A DNA stretch of 64,000 bases from Rhodobacteraceae bacterium EL53 (GCA_900313015.1 OMPR01000013.1:216725-280724), one strand, 5' to 3'; counted from the first letter of the stretch, positions 1 to 9,189 are shown. Notes: a model not told the origin generated them from the letters alone. Program-made: numbers and translations.

Positions 1-704
1 CGGTACATTTCACAACCGATGTTCTTTGCGGACCAGCCTTCGGCTACACCCTTGTATCCACGCTTTTTGGACAGCAGGTAGTTCATGATCAGCAAGCTTG
101 TGGCGATCAGGAAAGCAGGAACAAAACCAGCGATGAACAACTTCGAGATGGAAACCGACGAGAAGGTGCCGAATTTTTCAACAGCTTCGGGGGGAGGGGC
201 CATGCCGAGCGCGGCAATGCCGAAAATCACCATTGGGATGGAGGGAGGAATGATGATGCCGAGACCACCAGAGGAGGCGGTGATCGCAGAGGCATAGCCG
301 CGCTCATAGCCGCGGTCGATCATGGCAGGGATCATCAGCATCCCAACGGCCGCGGTTGTTGCCGGGCCAGAGCCCGAAATTGCGCCAAAGAACAGACACG
401 CCATAACTGTCGCAGCAGAAATACCGCCGGTGAACGGTCCGGCAAGGCTTTCAGCCACGTTAATTAGGCGTTTTGAGATGCCCGCGGCCTCCATCAGGGC
501 ACCGGCAAGGATAAAGGCGGGCAGAGCCATCAGCGGGAAGGACCCGACCGAAGTAAAGGCGATCTGCACGAATTTGATAGGGTTATCGCCCAAGTAAAGG
601 AACGAGATGAGGGAGGAGACCCCCAGCGCCACCGTGATCGGCGCGCCAATGAGAAGGAGGATAAGAAAGGATCCAAACAGGATGCTTACGATTTCGGTTT
701 CCAT
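1..704 (-). CDS. dctM: TRAP transporter large permease (DctM), C-terminal part outside the window
   Basis: The minus-strand reading frame starts at an ATG at 704 and stays open to the window edge, so only about 234 N-terminal residues are seen. It begins METEIVSILFGSFLILLL and continues as very hydrophobic segments with the DctM-type run FGAISGSGPATTAAVG and the IIPPSIPMVIFG stretch. The family forms the membrane channel of tripartite ATP-independent periplasmic (TRAP) transporters, which use an ion gradient to import organic acids or related solutes. It lies 31 bp downstream of the small permease and is the last visible gene of a dctP-dctQ-dctM operon. The substrate cannot be read from the sequence. 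Confidence 0.9.
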   Translation of the reverse strand, partial: METEIVSILFGSFLILLLIGAPITVALGVSSLISFLYLGDNPIKFVQIAFTSVGSFPLMALPAFILAGALMEAAGISKRLINVAESLAGPFTGGISAATVMACLFFGAISGSGPATTAAVGMLMIPAMIDRGYERGYASAITASSGGLGIIIPPSIPMVIFGIAALGMAPPPEAVEKFGTFSSVSISKLFIAGFVPAFLIATSLLIMNYLLSKKRGYKGVAEGWSAKNIGCEMY

Positions 705-735
705 AGTATTCTACCTTTGAATTCTGTCGCGCTGA

Positions 736-1269
736 TCAGGATTTGGCGGCGTCGGTCGCCGCTTTGATCTCGTCCAGGTCGATCTGGTCGGGATCGGCGA
801 TGTTTTCGCCTTTGATCAATTTGCGGTAATTCACCTGCAGGATGCGGATAGTCATCAGCGCGAACGCGATGGGGAGCACCATGTAGATGTATTTCATCTC
901 AATGCCCAAGGTCTGTGATTTCCAGAACTTGTTCATCTTGTTGAAGACGAAATCATAAGACAGGTAGAGGAAGCATACGTTGAAAAAGATCCAGAATAGA
1001 TCTGCAAACGCTTCGATATATTTTATGTAGTGATCGGGCAGGAACTTAAATTGGAACGTAACGCGGTTGTGTGCGCTCATCTTGGCGGCATAGCTGGCGC
1101 CAAAGTAAACGAACCAGACGAACATGTATACCGATAGCTCTTCGATCCATGAAAATGAGTATCCAAATGCCTCGCGTGAGACGATTTGAACAAATAACAA
1201 AATGACAAAGCCTGACAGCAAGACCCGGCAGATCACGCTCTCGATATTGTCCAGAAATTTCCAGAACAT
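736..1269 (-). CDS. dctQ: TRAP transporter small permease (DctQ)
   Basis: The product has 177 residues with four predicted membrane helices (about residues 10-30, 46-65, 87-108 and 128-148), the usual size and layout of the DctQ subunit. The pattern FSWIEELSVYMFVWFVYFGA in the second helix is the W-x-EE type signature of this family. DctQ pairs with DctM in the inner membrane and helps dock the solute-bound DctP. The start at 1269 has a GGAGGGAAAAG ribosome-binding site. It sits between dctP (about 60 bp upstream) and dctM (31 bp downstream), so the three are probably co-transcribed. Confidence 0.9.
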   Translation of the reverse strand: MFWKFLDNIESVICRVLLSGFVILLFVQIVSREAFGYSFSWIEELSVYMFVWFVYFGASYAAKMSAHNRVTFQFKFLPDHYIKYIEAFADLFWIFFNVCFLYLSYDFVFNKMNKFWKSQTLGIEMKYIYMVLPIAFALMTIRILQVNYRKLIKGENIADPDQIDLDEIKAATDAAKS

Positions 1270-1331
1270 TTCTTTTCCCTCCTCCCAGAGCGGAGAAGCA
1301 CATGTGCGCTTCTCCGAGATTTTTTAGCGAT

Positions 1332-2339
1332 TTACTTAACCGGGTCGCGACCGATTGCTGCCAGAGCAGCATTCACTTTTTCGATGCCGCCAACCGACTC
1401 ATAGAACTGAGGCCATACAGCTTCGGTTGCGAGTGAGATGAACTCTTCTTCGTTGTTCTCAGGGTCGACGATTTCCATGCCGCGCTCTTGCAGAGTGGCT
1501 TTGATGGTCGATTCCTGATCGCGCAGATACTGAGCAGAGAAGGTGGTTGCAGCTTGGCCAGCAGCCAGAACGGCAGCTTGATCGTCAGCAGACATGCCCG
1601 AGAATACAGCCTCGGATACGATCAGTGGCTCGATCGAGAAGAGGTAACGCAGGTTGGTGATGTAGGACTGAACTTCGTCGAACTTCATCGCGTAGTTGGT
1701 GATGTAAGGGTTGTCCTGTGCATCAACAACTTTGGTCTGCAGGCCAGCAAAAGTTTCGGACCATGCCATTGGTGTCGGATTTACGCCCCACGACTGGTAA
1801 GTCGCTATCATGATTGCGTTTTTGGGTGTACGGATAACCAGATCCGACAGATCCGCAACCGACTTAACAGGGTGCTTGGAGTTGGTCAGAACGCGGAAGC
1901 CCGAGTAAGCCCAACCGATGATGCGTACACCGGAATCACGCAGTGTGTTTTCTACCAGCTCTTGACCGATCGGGCCTTGGGTCAGCGTTTCCGCATCTTC
2001 CAAGCTCAGGATCATGTAAGGCAGTGTCAGCGTGCCAACGGTTGGCGAAAACGGTGTCACGTTGTTGATCGCCAGGATCGAAAAATCCAGCGTGCCGATG
2101 GCCGCTTCGTTAACGGTGTCCTGCTCGGAACCCAGCTGACCGTTCAGGAACAGCGACGCTGTGTGGTCGGTGTTTTTTTCCAGTTCGGCGATGAACGCTT
2201 TGCCTAGTGCTTCTTGTGTGCCGCCTGCGCCGTCACCAACTGCGATCTTGAAGTTCTTCGCGTCAGCTGTGCCAGCAGCCATGATTGCTGCGACAGAAAC
2301 GGCTGCAGTCAGGGTGCTGAGCTTTTTGAAAAATGACAT
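1332..2339 (-). CDS. dctP: TRAP transporter solute-binding protein (DctP)
   Basis: The mature protein is a periplasmic extracytoplasmic solute receptor. The chosen start, MSFFKKLSTLTAAVSVAAIM, gives a clean Sec signal peptide ending near ...GTADA and has GGAGG immediately upstream; an earlier in-frame ATG at 2384 would add 15 residues before the signal and has no ribosome site. The 335-residue length and the central region IRTPKNAIMIATYQSWGVNPTPMAWSE, containing the conserved arginine that in this family binds a substrate carboxylate, fit DctP. It is the first gene of the minus-strand TRAP operon and is divergent from a LysR-type gene, which is a likely local regulator. The ligand is unknown. 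Confidence 0.9.
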   Translation of the reverse strand: MSFFKKLSTLTAAVSVAAIMAAGTADAKNFKIAVGDGAGGTQEALGKAFIAELEKNTDHTASLFLNGQLGSEQDTVNEAAIGTLDFSILAINNVTPFSPTVGTLTLPYMILSLEDAETLTQGPIGQELVENTLRDSGVRIIGWAYSGFRVLTNSKHPVKSVADLSDLVIRTPKNAIMIATYQSWGVNPTPMAWSETFAGLQTKVVDAQDNPYITNYAMKFDEVQSYITNLRYLFSIEPLIVSEAVFSGMSADDQAAVLAAGQAATTFSAQYLRDQESTIKATLQERGMEIVDPENNEEEFISLATEAVWPQFYESVGGIEKVNAALAAIGRDPVK

Positions 2340-2495
2340 GGAGGTCCTCCCATTATGTCTGATGATCGAGGTGCGCGCTGACACGGGGAGAGATGGTCAG
2401 TCCGATTCTGCCTCGGTGTCAGGTGTGATATGGCCAATGACATGTTTCTCAGATACAAACTTATTCGCGCAAAGTTTGATGAATGGCGAACATAC

Positions 2496-3419
2496 ATGTT
2501 GAAGAAATCTCTTGTTACCCGAATTGCAGATGCGGATTTAAGGTTGCTGAGGATTTTCAAGACCGTGGTTGAAAGTGGCGGTCTTTCTGCTGCGGAAACC
2601 GAGCTGAACATCGGGCGATCAACGATTTCCAAACATATCTCGGATCTTGAAACCCGTTTGGAATTGAAGTTGTGCAACCGGGGGCCAGCGGGGTTTTCGC
2701 TGACCGAAGATGGGGCACAGGTGCTGCAAGCAACCGAAGATTTGCTGGCTGCGGTGTCTCGGTTTCGGGTCGAAGTGAACGAGATCAAGGAAAATCTGGC
2801 AGGAACGGTTCGTGTGGCCCTGTTTGACCAATGTGCCTCAAACCCGGAATCGCATCTGGCACGTGCAATCGGACGCTTCAAGGATCTTGCGCCAGCGGTT
2901 CAGGTCGAGCTGTCGCTTGAACCGCCGAACGTAATTGAAAGCCAAGTGATCGAAGGTCAGCTGGATCTGGGGGTTATTCCGTTGAACCGGACATCGGAAA
3001 GCCTGGACTATATCCCGATCTATGGCGAGCACATGTATATGTATTGCGGGATCGGGCATCCGTTTTTTGGCGTTGATCAGTCTAAGATATCAATGGAGGA
3101 GGTACGCGACAGCAACTACGCGGGTATCAGTGTAAATTCTCCTAACCTGTTGATTGGGCAGCGGTTAAAGCTAAGGCGCGAAGCGACGGTGCAATCGGAA
3201 CAGGCGCTTGCTATTCTGATCATGTCTGGGCGCTATATTGGGTTTCTGCCGGATCACTTGGCCCAAACATTTTTGGATCGACGGTTGATGCGAGCGGTGA
3301 AGGCGGACAAGCTGCATTATCGTACGCAGTTTGCGATTATCACGCGCAAACGCCCTGAACCGAACCGAATTACCCGCGTCTTGCGTGAAATGTTCGTCCG
3401 CGCGCACAGCGCCGCGTGA
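2496..3419 (+). CDS. LysR-family transcriptional regulator
   Basis: The protein has an N-terminal winged helix-turn-helix (LRLLRIFKTVVESGGLSAAE, then TISKHISDLETRLELKLCNR) followed by a periplasmic-binding-protein-like effector domain, the standard LysR layout. With the ATG at 2496 it has 307 residues, the usual length. An ATG at 2430 would add 22 residues; neither start has a convincing ribosome-binding site, so the start is uncertain. It is transcribed away from the dctP operon across about 150 bp, and a LysR gene in this position typically controls the divergent operon. The inducer cannot be inferred. Confidence 0.88.
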   Translation: MLKKSLVTRIADADLRLLRIFKTVVESGGLSAAETELNIGRSTISKHISDLETRLELKLCNRGPAGFSLTEDGAQVLQATEDLLAAVSRFRVEVNEIKENLAGTVRVALFDQCASNPESHLARAIGRFKDLAPAVQVELSLEPPNVIESQVIEGQLDLGVIPLNRTSESLDYIPIYGEHMYMYCGIGHPFFGVDQSKISMEEVRDSNYAGISVNSPNLLIGQRLKLRREATVQSEQALAILIMSGRYIGFLPDHLAQTFLDRRLMRAVKADKLHYRTQFAIITRKRPEPNRITRVLREMFVRAHSAA

Positions 3420-3425
3420 CTGATC

Positions 3426-3457
3426 CGTCTGGGGCCAGTGGGAAATGCACCCAGACG
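3426..3457. terminator. hairpin between convergent genes
   Basis: CGTCTGGG (3426-3433) and CCCAGACG (3450-3457) form a perfect 8-bp stem between the convergent LysR and VOC genes. No long T-run follows on either strand, so it is at best a weak bidirectional terminator. Confidence 0.4.
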
Positions 3458-3493
3458 CTCAGTGAAGATCGGCTGGGTGTGAATTTGAGCCTG

Positions 3494-4021
3494 TCATTGG
3501 GCCACTAAAAGAGCGTCTGACTCGGCCGTCGGGGCGGTGAGCTGTTCCGCCTCTTCTTTGGTGGTGGCAAAGAGGTCATCAAATCGTTTTTTGCGTTGGT
3601 CTGGCGACAGCTTTTCAGAGCGCTGCGCAATGCTCCAACGTACGCCAAATGGGTCTACTATGACGGCGGTCAGATCGCCCCACCATGTTTGGGTGATCGA
3701 GGACACAATATGGGCCCCATTGTTGGTCGCGCGTTCGTAACACTCTTCGACATTGTCCAAATAGTGATGCAGCGTAACGTGACCGATCCCGGCGTCTGGC
3801 AGGGCTGTTTCATCAAGGCTCAGCACAAGAGTTGTGCCGGAGATCTTGATCGTTGCATGCAGGGTGATGTTTGTCTCTGGCAGAACAAGGTTTTCTACGG
3901 TTTCAGCCCCCAGCGTGTCCGCGTAAAACGCGATGGCATCCGGGATATTGGCAACCGAAATCATGGCGGTGACCGCGTTGAACCCTTTGGGCTTGGTTGG
4001 GATTTTTGCGTGTGTTGGCAT
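3494..4021 (-). CDS. VOC-superfamily (glyoxalase/PhnB-like) protein
   Basis: The product has 175 residues. VTAMISVANIPDAIAFYADTLGAE at residues 18-41 is the first beta-alpha module of the vicinal-oxygen-chelate fold, and FGVRWSIAQRSEKLSPDQRKKRFD near the end is typical of PhnB-like VOC proteins. Such proteins are cytoplasmic and may be metal-dependent lyases, dioxygenases or ligand-binding proteins; the reaction is not evident here. It is the last gene of a minus-strand set, 46 bp after the nitrilase-family gene. A C-terminal extension of about 35 residues is helical and variable. Confidence 0.8.
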   Translation of the reverse strand: MPTHAKIPTKPKGFNAVTAMISVANIPDAIAFYADTLGAETVENLVLPETNITLHATIKISGTTLVLSLDETALPDAGIGHVTLHHYLDNVEECYERATNNGAHIVSSITQTWWGDLTAVIVDPFGVRWSIAQRSEKLSPDQRKKRFDDLFATTKEEAEQLTAPTAESDALLVAQ

Positions 4022-4067
4022 GGCTTTTCTTTCTCAAATCAATGAACCAGTCAGGGCGTTGCGTTTG

Positions 4068-4979
4068 TCACCCAGCCTGGTGGTCAGGTGTCGGCAGGGC
4101 GGCAGGCAGCGCCGGAACAGTTGCGGTTCCGGTTGGGCGACCCGGTTTTTTAAGCGGCCCGAGTGAGTTGAGATAAGTTCTGTCAAATTCGGGCTGATAC
4201 ACTGGGAACTCAACCGTGTTGTCGCGAAAGCTCTTAAGCGGTTGCCCCATGTTAAGAATGCCGTTGCGGCGCTGTCGGCGGACCAGTTCGAAATCAACTT
4301 CGATCGGGATCATTTCTTCTTGGACATTGCCGCGGTGCAAAACCTGTCCAGCAGGGTCGATGACCATCGAATACCCATTGCCGCCAGCCAGCAGCCCATT
4401 GATATGAAGGACATAGCTCTGGAACATCGCGGCTGACCCCTGAGCAATCGCCAGATCCGCAGGCCGATCGACAAAGCTGGCGAGAACGGGATTGATGATC
4501 ACCTCTGCGCCCATCGAGGTCAGGGTGCGGGTCACTTCTGGGAACCACAAATCGTAGCAGATAGAAACACCAAACCGCCCGACCGAAGATACGTCAAACA
4601 CGCAGAACTCGCGGCCGGGTGTGACGCCTTGCTCGTACGGGGTAAAAGGGAACATCTTGCGGTATCGGGTGACCACTTCACCTTCTGGGTTGAAAACCGG
4701 TGTGGTGTTGTAGATCGCCCCATCCAGCTTTTCGAAATAGGATCCCGGAATCAGCCATTTGTCATAGCGGCGAGCCATCTCTGAAAACTCGCGCTCAAAT
4801 GCGCCGCCCATGGGCTGTGCCGCGTGTATGGCCGGACCGTGCGCGGCCAATTCCGAAAACACAACCATCTGCACCCAAGGGTAGAGGTGAAACAGGATTT
4901 CCATCCGCTGTCGCATTTCTTCAATATTGCGATGTGTTGTGATGTGCATCTGAATGCCTGCAATGGCAAATCTGGACAT
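4068..4979 (-). CDS. carbon-nitrogen hydrolase (nitrilase superfamily)
   Basis: The 303-residue protein carries the Glu-Lys-Cys catalytic triad of the nitrilase superfamily: E43 in VFSELAAHGP, K108 in YRKMFPFTPYE and C141 in GVSICYDLWFPEVTR. These enzymes hydrolyse non-peptide C-N bonds of amides, ureas or nitriles in the cytoplasm. The start codon overlaps the stop of the upstream gene (TAATG), which suggests translational coupling. The neighbouring C45-type Ntn-hydrolase also acts on amide-like bonds, so the two may act in sequence on an imported amide. That is inference; the substrate is unknown. Confidence 0.87.
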   Translation of the reverse strand: MSRFAIAGIQMHITTHRNIEEMRQRMEILFHLYPWVQMVVFSELAAHGPAIHAAQPMGGAFEREFSEMARRYDKWLIPGSYFEKLDGAIYNTTPVFNPEGEVVTRYRKMFPFTPYEQGVTPGREFCVFDVSSVGRFGVSICYDLWFPEVTRTLTSMGAEVIINPVLASFVDRPADLAIAQGSAAMFQSYVLHINGLLAGGNGYSMVIDPAGQVLHRGNVQEEMIPIEVDFELVRRQRRNGILNMGQPLKSFRDNTVEFPVYQPEFDRTYLNSLGPLKKPGRPTGTATVPALPAALPTPDHQAG

Positions 4980-6163
4980 TACCGGGTCTCCTTTGGTGGG
5001 GGCTTCAGGTCAAGAGATAGGTTGGCCCAATCCTGATCCTGCCCAAGGTGTGTGCGTCGCCAGAATGCGGCGAGCCGATCCTGTTCGGGGCCAGTGTTCT
5101 TGGTGTGCATGTCGCTGAGAAACGCCGAATACCAACCCGGTACCGGGCGGTCGGGTGTATAATGGGTTGAGGCCAAGGCGCGTGATCCCGTCTCGGAATA
5201 AGCAATCGCTTGTTGGCGGGCGGTGACGGCTCGGATGTTCCATTCCAGCCGGGTTCCATCTCGCCAACTTAAACGCGCTGTTCTCTGAATTGGCCGATAT
5301 GTGGCCGTGTAAACGGTGCCAAAGCCTCGTCGGTAGTTTGTGCTGAAAACGGGGCTCTGGTTGAAAACACTTAGCAGGTCTGCTGCGCTGGTTTGCTGTC
5401 CCTGCAGCAACGTATCAAGGTGTCTCGCCCGCTCCAAGGTGTTCGAAACGCGCCCGTGCATGGGCCATTCCACACCTAATTGATGGTTTGTGGCCCAGGC
5501 TTGGCTCCGTACAATGGCAGGGCGGTCTGGGGCGACATAAACAGTGGCCCAGTTCCCCGCCGCGTCAATCAGAGACACATTATAAGACATGTGAGATGGA
5601 ACGGTGCGCAGCACTTCAATGCCATCTGCAACATCTCGGCAGGTTTGCAGGAGATAGCGGATAATCACGGGAATGCCGAACCCTTTGTTCGTCTCGATTC
5701 GCCCTCCAAAGGTGAGCGAAGCGGCCAGACCGAATTCGTTCATGCCATCAGCCAGCCCCGATAGCGCTTCGACCATGCCCGCCACGCGGATTCCTGACCA
5801 ATTGGTCGACAGGAATGTTGCCTCGTTCAAGGCGGGATCCAGATCGTAGTTCCGAATAAGATAGGGGCCTTGGTCGTCAACGGCGACCACTTGCGAGCAA
5901 TTGACCAGATATCTGGGTGGGCACCAAAAGCTCAGGAAGTGGACCAAATCGTCGTCCGCTTCCACTGTGTTACACAGGGTATCCCAAAGGCTTTCGTATT
6001 CCGGCATCGCGCGGCGCACGGCGCGGCGCATTTTTGCGTTGGGTATTTGGCCCGTCGTGCGTTGCGTGAACCATTCACGCCAGCCCGGCCATCCATGCGC
6101 CACCACACTCTGCCACGCCTCACCGGGGGTGTTTTCACTCATGCTGCGAAACGTGAGTTGCAT
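4979..6163 (-). CDS. C45-type acyltransferase/amidohydrolase (Ntn-hydrolase fold)
   Basis: The 394-residue protein resembles the acyl-CoA:6-aminopenicillanate acyltransferase (peptidase C45) family. The nucleophile candidate is C89 in RYLVNCSQVVAVD, followed by LIRNYDLDP, the R-N-x-D motif usual just after the processed cysteine. Bacterial members are generally self-processing Ntn hydrolases that cleave or transfer acyl groups on amides. It is the first gene of the set with the nitrilase-family and VOC genes. A second ATG at 6142 is possible. A striking 42-bp palindrome lies 41 bp upstream of the start. Substrate unknown. Confidence 0.78.
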   Translation of the reverse strand: MQLTFRSMSENTPGEAWQSVVAHGWPGWREWFTQRTTGQIPNAKMRRAVRRAMPEYESLWDTLCNTVEADDDLVHFLSFWCPPRYLVNCSQVVAVDDQGPYLIRNYDLDPALNEATFLSTNWSGIRVAGMVEALSGLADGMNEFGLAASLTFGGRIETNKGFGIPVIIRYLLQTCRDVADGIEVLRTVPSHMSYNVSLIDAAGNWATVYVAPDRPAIVRSQAWATNHQLGVEWPMHGRVSNTLERARHLDTLLQGQQTSAADLLSVFNQSPVFSTNYRRGFGTVYTATYRPIQRTARLSWRDGTRLEWNIRAVTARQQAIAYSETGSRALASTHYTPDRPVPGWYSAFLSDMHTKNTGPEQDRLAAFWRRTHLGQDQDWANLSLDLKPPPKETR

Positions 6164-6204
6164 TATGGGCTGCCTTTGACGGGTGTGTGCGTTGGCTTAT
6201 TCGT

Positions 6205-6246
6205 AACACTATACATCATAATGTTAACATTATGATGCATAGTGTT
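6205..6246. promoter_or_regulatory. 42-bp near-perfect palindrome, probable operator
   Basis: The left arm (6205-6225, AACACTAT then ACATCATAATGTT) and right arm (6226-6246) are inverted copies matching at 20 of 21 positions, centred on GTTAAC. It lies 41 bp upstream of the C45-type gene, in its promoter zone. The length and symmetry suggest a dimeric or tetrameric repressor site. No T-run follows, so it is not a terminator. The cognate regulator is not identified. Confidence 0.65.
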
Positions 6247-6336
6247 GGTTCTTGCAAAATTCCAAAGGTGCCTCATTCGCCACCATTTGCCGGTGGTGCT
6301 TGGCTCAAAGCGGACGGTCAGCAGGCAAAGTGATCT

Positions 6337-7713
6337 CTAAAACCATTTTCCCGCTGTCATATTGACCGGCAGCGTTGGGTGGGAATTGGGTGACAAGGGG
6401 ACGCTCTGGAATTTTGCCTTGATGGCCTTGTTCCATTTTTGCGCCCGCTCCAGCAGCTCGCGGTTATCGGATTGCATCCGGCCATGGGCCAGCAAACAGC
6501 CCAGATCGGCGCCATGATAGCAATACTCACCCACGCCGTAGACACGCAGATAAAAGGCTTCGGTCTCATCACCAATGGCATTGATATTATAGGACGCGCG
6601 CAAGAAAGTGATGTCGCCGTCTTCGTCCATCTTCCAGAGCCCCGATTGCGGAGCTTTGGTGATCAGCTCTACCTTGTCTTCTGTTTGCTTCAGGATCAGC
6701 TGAGTCCAGTGGTCGTAGTGATTCCACCTGGATTGCACTTCGGTGATGTCGATTTCATATTCTACATCCATGAATTCCAGCAGGTGGAACAGGAACAGCG
6801 GGCAGCCCCCATAAGTAGAAGTGATTAGATTGGTTGGGGGCGAAGCGCCGGAAATGCGTGGGTTCAATTCGCCCAAATAGACCTCGCCGGTGTCTGTATC
6901 CAGTAGAAAATCGATACAGAACACGCCCTTGTAGCCCTCTTGATACAACCGATCGCCAAATTTACGGGCCATTTCCCGAACTTTTTCCGGCACTTCATTA
7001 GGCAAGATGGAGGGGGAAATATCATTGCCACACCATCCGCCTTTGTAAGGCGTAATTTCCTCAAAGCCGGTGATATCGGTCATGACAGGACCGACCAGTG
7101 TGCCATGTCGCGTGGCGCAGCCTTCGATTGTGCCGGGCAGGTGGTTGAGTCTTTTCATGATTTTGAGATGCTGGCCAATGATCTTGCCTGACACGGCATC
7201 CCAATCATCCTGCGATTTGATAAAGAACGTGGTGCGTCCGCTGTCCCCATATGGGGTTTGTACAACCAGATCTTTGCCCAGACCCGCCCGTTCGGCCAGT
7301 TTAGACAATTCGCCATAAGTGTTTGCCTCACCCATGATATTGGGTGCGCTGGGCACCCCGGCCTCATTGCCTAACCGGGTGGTTTCGATCTTGCTGTCGA
7401 GCCGGTTGCGCAAAGCATCCGAGGGGAGCGCGATCGTCAGGCCGATGTCTTCGCACAGAGCCTCTGTTTGGGCATCAAATTGAACAAACAAGGCCAGTCC
7501 GGGTGGTTGAGACTTAACGCGGTCGCGGAATTCCGGGTGGTCCACCAGATAGTTGCCGACATCCTCCATGGACTTGAAATCCTGTGGCTCTGCCTGTGTT
7601 GGCAAGACAACGCGGGGATGACGGCCGTCAAAGATGTCAAAGTAGTTCACGAACTCAAGCCCGCCGACCCATTGGCCCAACCCCATCAGGTTAAACGGGG
7701 TCGGCATAATCAC
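6337..7713 (-). CDS. ATP-grasp domain protein, 5' end frameshifted
   Basis: About 458 residues are readable from a GTG at 7713. The protein shows an ATP-grasp core: VVQTPYGDSGRTTFFI (nucleotide loop), GVFCIDFLLDTDTGEVYLGELNPRISGA (metal and ATP ligands, D and E/N pattern). The family ligates a carboxylate to an amine or thiol via an acyl phosphate. The true start is probably ATG 7788-7790, preceded by AAAAGGAACC: it encodes MNTETPP and then runs into a stop, while the other frame continues LTEIYRYLRRNKTPIYV into the enzyme. One extra G in the G6 run at 7770-7775 would join them. The protein partner and substrate are unknown; it is the first gene upstream of the C45-nitrilase set. Confidence 0.75.
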   Translation of the reverse strand: MIMPTPFNLMGLGQWVGGLEFVNYFDIFDGRHPRVVLPTQAEPQDFKSMEDVGNYLVDHPEFRDRVKSQPPGLALFVQFDAQTEALCEDIGLTIALPSDALRNRLDSKIETTRLGNEAGVPSAPNIMGEANTYGELSKLAERAGLGKDLVVQTPYGDSGRTTFFIKSQDDWDAVSGKIIGQHLKIMKRLNHLPGTIEGCATRHGTLVGPVMTDITGFEEITPYKGGWCGNDISPSILPNEVPEKVREMARKFGDRLYQEGYKGVFCIDFLLDTDTGEVYLGELNPRISGASPPTNLITSTYGGCPLFLFHLLEFMDVEYEIDITEVQSRWNHYDHWTQLILKQTEDKVELITKAPQSGLWKMDEDGDITFLRASYNINAIGDETEAFYLRVYGVGEYCYHGADLGCLLAHGRMQSDNRELLERAQKWNKAIKAKFQSVPLSPNSHPTLPVNMTAGKWF

Positions 7714-7790
7714 ATAGATCGGCGTCTTGTTGCGGCGCAGGTATCTGTAGATTTCAGTCAGCCCGCGAAGGGGGGAGTTTCTGTATTCAT

Positions 7791-8172
7791 GGCTGCCCGG
7801 TTCCTTTTGATTTCAGCTTTTGGTGATTGACGCTGCGGCAGCTTTGATTCGCGTCTCTGCAAGGGAGGGCTGAGAGGATTTGCTTTGAATAATGATCGTA
7901 TAATGCTCATAATATTGAGGTTCATATTTTTCAAGACCATCGCAATTTTCTTCGATTTTCGGAATTTATCTTTTAAATACAGACACATTTTGACGATGTT
8001 GTAAGATTGACTGGTAAATGTAATCAAAAATTAAGCGAAAAGTGCATAATTTATTGCGCAACATGTAAGGCACAGTGTAGGACTTGCCAACGCTGCCGCT
8101 TGGGATCTGACCTCTGGGTACGGGATGGCGCAGCGAGAAATTGGGGACTCTGTCCCGTTTTGGAGGATCAAA
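7791..8172. other. divergent intergenic region, AT-rich
   Basis: These 382 bp separate the ATP-grasp gene (minus) from the second TRAP operon (plus). The central part (about 7880-8060) is clearly AT-richer than its surroundings and is likely to carry both promoters. No gene, RNA or clear inverted repeat was recognised. Confidence 0.5.
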
Positions 8173-9189
8173 ATGAAATTCAGCACATTCACTCGCCGCG
8201 CCGCTTTGGGTGCGATTGCAGGCGCTGCAGCGCTCGCTGCAGTCACCACAAGCGCCTCAGCTGACACCGTGCGTCTGCGCTTTCACACGTTCTACGGCAC
8301 CGAAATTGACCCAATCGCAAAGAAGTTCCGCAAAGCGGTCAAAGAAGCGTCAAACGGCACACTGCGCATTCAGTACTTTCGCGGCGGAGAGCTGGTGGCC
8401 TCGGATCAGTTCGCGGATGCTGTCTCCAAAGGGACCGTTGATATTGTGCATGGCACAGGCGGCTACTGGTCTGGTCAGATTGACATCGGCAACATCGAAG
8501 CGGGTCTGCCCGGCGCATGGGCCAGCGTTGATGAGGCAAAGGCCCTGTTCAATAGCCCCGAAGTTGATGCGTTGTTGACCGAAGCCTACGCCGAAGCCGG
8601 GACAGTGTATTTGGGTAAAGGCTATGGCCACAACTATGACCTGCTGACCAAAGAGCCGATCACATCGCTCGCTGACCTGAAAACCCGCAAAATCCGTGCC
8701 ACGTCAAACGTCGCCAAGGTACTGAACGCATTTGACATCCCAACCGTCTACCTGCCCGCGCAGGAGCTTTATATTGGTATGTCGACTGGCGTGATTGATG
8801 GTGCCATTTACGGTGGCCCGGTTGAGTACGAACAGCTTAAGCTGCACGAAACCGCGACGAACTATACCTTTATGAACATGTTGATGCCGGGTTGGACTGA
8901 AACCTTCCTTGCCAACCCTGCGGCTTGGGACAAACTCTCGCACGAGCATAAGCAGATCCTGGAAACTGCGATTGCACAGTTTGCCGATGACATCCACCAG
9001 TGGCTGTCAGACGGCAACGAAGGTGTCGCCGAGGGCACTTTTACCTATGCCACGTTGCCCGCCGAAGATTCAAAGGCGCTGACTGCTGCTGCTCAAGGTG
9101 TATGGGCGGAAGAGGCCGCGCGCTCTGATCGCAACAAGGCGTTCGTTGATGCACTGGTTGCCAACGCCAAGGCGCAAGGCCGCCTGTAA
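8173..9189 (+). CDS. dctP: TRAP transporter solute-binding protein (DctP), second system
   Basis: The start at 8173 is supported by TGGAGGATCAAA upstream and gives MKFSTFTRRAALGAIAGAAA, a signal with a twin-arginine-like pair ending near SASA; an ATG at 8125 would add 16 unlikely residues. The 338-residue mature receptor contains KTRKIRATSNVAKVLNAFDI, corresponding to the substrate-binding arginine region of DctP. It is only distantly similar to the receptor at 1332-2339, so it probably binds a different ligand. Its stop overlaps the next gene (TAATG), indicating a tightly coupled dctPQM operon. Confidence 0.9.
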   Translation: MKFSTFTRRAALGAIAGAAALAAVTTSASADTVRLRFHTFYGTEIDPIAKKFRKAVKEASNGTLRIQYFRGGELVASDQFADAVSKGTVDIVHGTGGYWSGQIDIGNIEAGLPGAWASVDEAKALFNSPEVDALLTEAYAEAGTVYLGKGYGHNYDLLTKEPITSLADLKTRKIRATSNVAKVLNAFDIPTVYLPAQELYIGMSTGVIDGAIYGGPVEYEQLKLHETATNYTFMNMLMPGWTETFLANPAAWDKLSHEHKQILETAIAQFADDIHQWLSDGNEGVAEGTFTYATLPAEDSKALTAAAQGVWAEEAARSDRNKAFVDALVANAKAQGRL

